The notes under the pieces are model-generated. The model did not search any database and was not told the DNA's origin. It worked only from the letters and a program-made list of their open reading frames with translations. From NCBI GenBank assembly GCA_029747585.1, contig JAPEVF010001203.1:1-12545 (forward strand): DNA of 12,545 bases. Direction: 5' to 3'. This stretch comes from Pleurotus djamor (lineage: Eukaryota > Basidiomycota > Agaricomycetes > Agaricales > Pleurotaceae). The position numbers and the translations under genes are program-made. Below, piece by piece: positions 8,067 to 12,545 of the stretch; position 1 is the stretch's first letter; every line of letters begins with the position of its first letter.

Positions 8067-8136
8067 CTACGTAGCATATTCTGGGCCCCGAAACGTCGTT
8101 GAGGCCTGGGTAGCCATGAAGTCTGCAGTCTTGTTC
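7951..8136 (-). other. Unassigned coding-like segment with splice donor, overlapping kinase 3' end
   Basis: In the minus frame one base off the kinase frame, 62 codons are open from just after a TAA (8137-8139). The translation looks genuinely protein-like: Leu-His-Gly-Tyr-Pro-Gly-Leu-Asn-Asp-Val, then ICYVDIRPFAYIAYES, ITKGKLEDFKKVSVQNFELK and DTNKGSA. Codons favour C at the third position. It ends precisely at a strong donor GTACGT (first base 7950), with AG acceptors at 7901 and 7897 giving introns of 50 or 54 nt. I do not recognise the family. It may be a remnant exon of another gene, or an alternative 3' exon of the kinase: a GTATGT inside the last kinase exon (8183 leftwards) and a CTGCAG near 8124 would join in the right phase, at the cost of the conserved kinase C-terminus. 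Confidence 0.35.
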
Positions 8137-10341
8137 TTAAGCAAGAACTCGAGGATGAGACGCTGGAAACTTTCATGGACATACTCCGCATGCGCACGGA
8201 CAGGATCCTGGTCCGCCCAGTAATAGTCTTCTTTCAAAAGGCAGGCCAAGCGATGGATCAAGTTGCCGAGGGGGGCAAAAGTGGGATGAAGCCTGCGACG
8301 GACGACATCCGCCGACTTCGCGTAGGAGGCTACCAAACCGTCGCGAGCTTCCCAGTCTCCATTCAGTTGTTCCCATTGCCCATCTGTGAGAGGATGGTCG
8401 TTCCTTCCATCGGGCTGCGTAAGCAAAGCCCAGTACACAAGAATCCAAAAGAAGGATTCGGCCTCGTGGTGAAGGGTGCGATCCCAGTTAGTGCCAACTT
8501 TCGCCGTACCAAACTTTTTCGTGACCACCGCCCTGGGCATCTCGGGAAAATCAGTGGAGCGTTTTTCATGCTGCTCATTATAGATGTGGGGAGCCGCGGG
8601 CGACGGGTAGAAAGTGCCGCAAAGTACCACACCGTCCTGGTATGTAAGCTCCAAGGGTTCGCCTTTTTCGATCGCGCGTGCAGTGAAAATGGGTGTGCCC
8701 TATCCAAGCCCTATGAAACGGCATCGTAAAGATCTAAGATGGAGACGCCTTACAGTATGAGGACCGTCCCCAGATTTTCTACCAGCAATTTCAGCTCGAT
8801 TGAGATCAATTATCAGGGTTCTCGTATGAAGTGGGGTGTCACTGGGTGCGAAAACGTCTCTGTGAGTAAGAGTGTGCGTTTGGGAGACACAAACAATGTC
8901 TGACCATTTGTCGTCGCCAAGTAGGTACCCGCAAAAGCAGACATCCTCCGTAAATGGGTCTTCAGGCACGTCCATCAGACTTTCGAGGAAGCAGATATTT
9001 CCGGTGCTAAGATCACAGTGGAGAATCTTGCGGCGTCTGTAAGTGATGCGAGTGACTAAGGAGAGAGACAATTGAGTGGTGGCTCCACGCAACGTAGATG
9101 TAAAAGCTTACTTTCTAGTGCATCATACAACACTCGTAGTGCAAGCCCGGGTGTGCGAATCTTCATAAACGTGTAACCGCGCTGATGCATCGCCAAACGG
9201 GACTTGTCCCGCTTCTCTCTAACCGGAGCAGGGACGGTGAGCATCTCATGATGGACGGGCCAGACAACTCCGACCATACGCGCTTCCTTGTGGACTAGCT
9301 CCAGCATATCGTATTCGTGTTTCGCGGTACCCTCCCGTGAGTATTGATCCTTGAACACAGGAATCTCCGGGGCCGTGTCATTGAGAAAGACGTTCGTTCG
9401 CGTATTGAATGGGGCGCTGGCGTAGATAAGTTCATAGCCAGAGTGTTTCTCTTCGACTTCGACGAGTGCACCGACCGGCTTTCGATGAATGGAGAGAGTA
9501 TATGTTAGCTTGCCATCATCTCTTTGACAGGACGGATCGGCGAAACGTCCAGGCTTGTATAGCCGAAATATGAACCTATACAGCATATCCAGTAATTGTG
9601 AGGAATCCCATGGGAGACAAAGAATTCGAATCCCGACGCCGGAGATAGCAAAATTGAGGTCAACGCGTTCACGATTCACAAAGTACCCTTGAACGATGTG
9701 TCGGTCGGGACGGGCCAGTATGAGGTATTGAAGATAGGCCAACCCTTGTCTGACTTGTTCTGGAGGCGGGGTACCTTTCGACGCGATCTCACCTGCAGAC
9801 TCCATCGCGGGCCAAGGAACTTTGGTATATGGTGTGGTCCATTCATTCACAAATGCAGACACGACATCTGCCTTGCTCATCGTTTGTGTAACATGATTCG
9901 CCTGCGGCTGGTGGCCAACGTTCGCAAAGCGTAGGAATCGATCATGGTCTATAGCAAAGCTGAGTATAAGTCTATTGTTCGTCAAGCCCTAGCTATTCAC
10001 ACACCAATTTCTTTCTGGACCTTCTGAGAGATGGCGTTCATCAAGTCAACGAAACCGTCAGGATTCAGTGCCGTGTTCGCAGGCATATCCTCCTCAGTGA
10101 ACGTGCCTACGAAGTGATCCTCTGGTGCAAACGACAGAAGACCATTTTCACCGAGAGCTTCATCGTAATTTATTTCGGCCACATGGGTGTTGAACTGGAT
10201 ATTGATTTCCGAAACCTCGGCGCGATTGTGCTCCGCATAGGCTTTGGGCATAAAGACGAATTTCTGTCGTTTAGACGATTCTGCAGCGCTAGCAGTGGTA
10301 GGGGATGGCGGCCTTTTGTTCGACGTGGAGGCGACGGACAT
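8067..10341 (-). CDS. FunK1-type fungal protein kinase, 702 aa, four exons
   Basis: Probable Ser/Thr-type kinase of the fungal-specific FunK1 family, expanded in multicellular basidiomycetes. Exons on the minus strand: 10341-10005, 9948-9112, 9055-8754, 8699-8067; introns 56, 56 and 54 nt with GTGTGT, GTAAGC and GTAAGG donors; the total is 703 codons. ATG 10341-10339 has an ACCACC context. Residues 1-30 are Ser/Pro-rich with a basic SSKRQK patch, a possible nuclear signal. Middle region: the FunK1-typical ARPDRHIVQGYFVNRERVDL (191-210), a VAIK-like lysine in PVFKDQY (K312) and a helix-C glutamate candidate E324. Catalytic loop: LHCDLSTGNI (H404, D406, N411), Cys replacing Arg of HRD. Metal-binding Asp: LIIDLNRAE (D475). 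Then TGTPIFTARA (492-501) and HHEAESFFWIL (569-579), matching the family's GTPPFMA and DDLESFFW blocks. The stretch between the catalytic loop and D475 is long; a 69-nt in-frame GT-AG segment (8928-8860) may be an extra intron. The first splice could instead be GTGAAT (10000) to CTCAG (9960). Confidence 0.8.
8860..8928 (-). other. Possible unrecognised in-frame intron in the kinase gene
   Basis: Inside the third kinase exon, minus-strand GTACCT (from 8928) to TCACAG (to 8860) bounds 69 nt, exactly 23 codons without a stop, ending in a pyrimidine-rich stretch with CTTAC near the acceptor. Removing it would link Cys-Gly directly to Asp-Val-Phe and shorten the loop between HCD and the metal-binding Asp towards normal FunK1 spacing. 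Retention also gives an intact protein, so the sequence alone cannot decide. Confidence 0.3.
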
Positions 10342-10558
10342 GGTGGTTGAGCACAAGGAGTACGCAAGTCAAGTGCGCCACGGCTGTGGAGTATGATTCG
10401 GATTGGGCGCCTATCCTATGATATGTATGTCCCACTGCAGGCTGACGCCTCCAAACTTGCTCCAAACATTATGAAGTCGAAATTCATTCGTGGTCGACAT
10501 TCGTAGGATATTCTTACTAAGTACTGAAGCTCGAGAGTTCCAAGTACGAACTCGTTTT

Positions 10559-10566
10559 NCCCCCCC
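10559..10566 (+). other. Ambiguous base beside a C homopolymer
   Basis: The N at 10559 follows four T and precedes a run of seven C (10560-10566). This is a typical site of homopolymer miscalling or polymorphism between nuclei. It lies in intergenic DNA, so no gene model is affected. Confidence 0.6.
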
Positions 10567-10843
10567 TACGTCAATCGGCAAAAGTGCCATTATTGATGCA
10601 AATAGCTGTAATAATAACCGAGATCAACCTCAGAAGGATCCTACATTCTTTTCGTTACGTGCACACAGTAGAAGACTCGGATTTCACGCAAAACAAATGA
10701 TACAACTTCATAAATCCTCTTCATTCTATCGTTATAATGGTGGCTACAGAATCTTCCAGGTAGACTAATGCTTTTAAAACTACAGTGACTAATCGTATGA
10801 GTGCGTTGTGCGAATGTATATATAAGTATGTAAGTACGAGATC

Positions 10844-10879
10844 GTGGGTGATGATGATGATGGTAGTGGGTGATGATGA
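10844..10879 (+). repeat. GTGGGTGATGATGA direct repeat, GAT microsatellite
   Basis: The 14-mer GTGGGTGATGATGA occurs at 10844-10857 and 10866-10879, a 22-bp period, with further GAT units between. It is a short imperfect microsatellite in the presumed 3' UTR region of the transporter and would be length-variable between strains. Confidence 0.6.
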
Positions 10880-10963
10880 CAACAAAGATGCATGCCAATG
10901 ACGAAAATCGAAAGCAGATAAACAAAAGTTATAAACGGATGAAAAACGAAGGTATCGCGTTGT

Positions 10964-10990
10964 GGGAGGGGAAGGAGGGGAGATAGGGGG
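10964..10990 (+). other. Potential G-quadruplex motif
   Basis: Four G-runs lie in 27 bp: GGG (10964-10966), GGGG (10968-10971), GGGG (10977-10980) and GGGGG (10986-10990), with loops of 1, 5 and 5 nt. This satisfies the usual G3+N1-7 rule. The G-rich strand is the template strand for the leftward transporter transcript, just past its stop codon, a position where a quadruplex or R-loop can slow the polymerase. Confidence 0.45.
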
Positions 10991-11061
10991 ACTTAAGCCA
11001 GGATAAAGGAAAGGAAATAAGGGAGAACAGACAAAGTAAACAAAAAAGATACAAAGCGAAC

Positions 11062-12545
11062 CTAGTCGCTCTGCCACTCCCCTCCGCTAGCGAGGGTGGC
11101 GAAAACGCCCTTCTTCTCCATCAACTCGTCGTAGCGCCCCTGCTCAGTGACACGACCGTCACTGACAAGGATGATCCTATCGCACATCCTCATAACATCG
11201 ACTTTATGAGTGACCATGATTGTCGTGCGACCAACCTTCGCAGAGTGGATAGTCTCCATCACTGCAGCTTGGTTGGCAGCGTCCAATGCGGAGGTACACT
11301 CATCGAGGATGAGGATGCGAGAGGGACGAGCGAGAGCACGAGCAATTTGAAGACGTTGAGCTTGACCGCCTGAGATGAGCGAGGCGTTCTCCCCAACGAG
11401 GGTATCGTATCCGTTAGGAAGAGACATGATGAAATCATGGACGTTCGCAGCCTTGGCAGCTCTTCGAACATCCATATCCGTAAGACTGTCGTTGCCATAC
11501 TTGATGCTATCCGTGATCGAGGCATCGAAGAGGTTGGGCTTTTGGCTGACGACAGAGACGTTATGACGGAGGTGGTGAACATCGATGGTGCGAAGCTCAT
11601 TGAGACCAATGGCGACGATGCCAGAGTCGGGTTCGTAGAGCCGTTGAAGAAGACTGGTAATGGTAGACTTGCCACAGCCAGAAGGACCAACGATAGCAAC
11701 ACATTCGCCTTGAGCGATATCGAGATCAAGGTTGCTGAGAACGGAAGCATTGGGTTGCTCGGGGTAGGCGAAGGACACATTGCGGAAGGTAATGGGACCA
11801 TCGAGGGAAGGCTTCATCATGCCCTTGGATTCGTCAGAATCGGTGGGCAAGTTGAGGATCTCGTGGAAGTCACGGGTAGCTTGAACAGCCTTGGCAATTC
11901 GCTCAGCTGCAGAAAAGAAAAGTAAGTTAAATGTCGAAGCTAAGAAAGGCTAAAAAGAAACTTACTGAAGGCCATAAGCTGAGAGCCAATGGTAACAGAG
12001 AAGACAACCAAGTTGAGGGTTTGGACCATTTGGAGGTAGGAGTAGGTACCCGAAGCGATGAGGACGGCGCCGACGTAGAAGAGAAGAGCTTCAGCGAGGT
12101 AGATCAATCCACTGGAAACACCATAAGTGCATCCTTCGACGAAAGCACCTCGAACACCAGTGGTCAAAGCACGCTCAGTCGCGGCATCGAACTCCCTCTT
12201 GTAGAGCCCATCCAAAGACATGGTGCGAATTCCACGAATGTTGGAGATCACAGAGTAATAACCACGAGCGACGTCCTCGCGAGCGCGCTTGTTGCGGACT
12301 TCGCATTTGGTGACCAGACGCGTTTGAACAGCCATGGTGATGGCGAAGACAGGTGCGATAGCGAAGCCAACCAAAGTCAACTGCCAGCCACGAGCCAAAG
12401 CCCAGATAAGACCGACACCAAGCATGGCAGTGACTACCAAGCACTGGCCAATGACGACAGCGATGAGGTTCCTTGCATCGTCACCATCCTTGACGAGGAT
12501 TTGAACGAAACGCGGGGAGATGTTGTTTGCCTTGTCGAAGAACTT
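11062..12545 (-). CDS. Full-size ABC exporter, C-terminal half (TMD2-NBD2), Ste6-like; partial
   Basis: C-terminal 474 residues of an ABCB-type exporter; the 5' end lies beyond 12545. Exons: 12545-11966 and 11906-11062; intron 59 nt (GTAAGT...TCTGCAG), supported by continuous homology (GSQLMAFT-ERIAKAVQATRDFHE). Fragment residues 1-26 (FFDKANN...LVKDGDDARN) are the intracellular loop of TMD2. Hydrophobic helices follow at about 27-51, 54-73, then around GLIYLAEALLFYVGAVLIAS and LVVFSVTIGSQLMAF. NBD2 is complete: Walker A GPSGCGKST (267-275), Q-loop VVSQKPNLFD (Q315), signature ISGGQAQRL (371-379), Walker B ILILDECTSALD (Asp395, Glu396), H-loop VTHK (H427). Cys in DECTSALD and the ISGGQAQRLQIARALARP context recall fungal Ste6 a-factor pheromone exporters rather than drug pumps with DEATSALD; that ortholog assignment is from memory and remains an inference. 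Expected location is the plasma membrane. All catalytic residues are intact. Confidence 0.9.

Larger units (their letters stand above)
10342..11061. other. Intergenic: kinase promoter plus ABC transporter 3' UTR
   Basis: Both flanking genes run leftwards, so this holds the 3' UTR of the transporter (right part) and the kinase promoter (left part). The right part is strongly purine-rich on the plus strand, meaning a C/T-rich 3' UTR in the transcript. It also contains a GAT-type microsatellite and a four-block G-run. No clear TATA box precedes the kinase ATG and no AATAAA is seen for the transporter. Apparent frames at 10490-10768 (plus), 10641-10925 and 10721-11077 (minus) are low-complexity translations and not genes. 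Confidence 0.5.

Noticed and set aside
8175..8729. 184-codon plus frame antisense to the kinase
   Set aside because: It is the shadow of the last kinase exon, whose minus-strand translation has family motifs such as HHEAESFFWIL.
10490..10768. 92-codon plus frame containing the N
   Set aside because: Crosses an ambiguous base and a C homopolymer, no domain, lies in an obvious intergenic stretch.
10641..11077. Two overlapping minus frames rich in His, Pro, Ser and Phe
   Set aside because: They translate the GAT microsatellite and a C/T-rich 3' UTR; composition explains them.
11437..11925. 162-codon plus frame antisense to the ABC transporter
   Set aside because: Mirror of the strongly conserved NBD2 coding strand; it crosses the nucleotide-binding motifs and has no domain of its own.

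Overview
The window is nuclear DNA of a filamentous fungus, most likely a mushroom-forming basidiomycete (Agaricomycetes). The evidence is the gene content (a FunK1-type kinase, basidiomycete-style F-box proteins, a Ste6-like ABC transporter), frequent short GT-AG introns of about 52-59 nt, and start contexts of the CCACCATG type. Two isolated N bases (2271, 10559) show it is a draft assembly. All family calls come from reading motifs in translations; no search was run.

Layout. 1-2779 has no gene I can support. It contains control-like short motifs: three tandem GATA sites near 480, two abutting CRE octamers at 2036-2052, a 20-bp-period direct repeat, a hairpin, and a 12-bp inverted repeat with an N in one arm. 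2862-3509 (-) is an intronless GNAT acetyltransferase with a TATA box and an AATAAA signal at sensible distances. 4506-5996 (+) is a decayed F-box-family paralog lacking its F-box and carrying a frame break. 6068-7745 (+) is its intact neighbour, a 541-aa F-box protein whose start codon is alone in a 3-nt coding exon. 8067-10341 (-) is a four-exon, 702-aa FunK1 kinase. Past its stop codon, in another frame, is a short coding-like stretch that I cannot assign. 11062-12545 (-) is the C-terminal half of a full-size ABC exporter, Ste6-like, running off the window.

The genes do not form an obvious pathway. FunK1 kinases, F-box proteins and small GNATs are lineage-expanded families in mushroom genomes, and the tandem F-box pair fits birth-and-death turnover. 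The transporter looks like a conserved core gene beside this more fluid stretch. The most unusual items are the ATG-only first exon seen in both F-box paralogs, the frame break beside a near-slippery heptamer, the unexplained minus-strand coding-like exon overlapping the kinase 3' end, and the motif cluster around 1980-2280.
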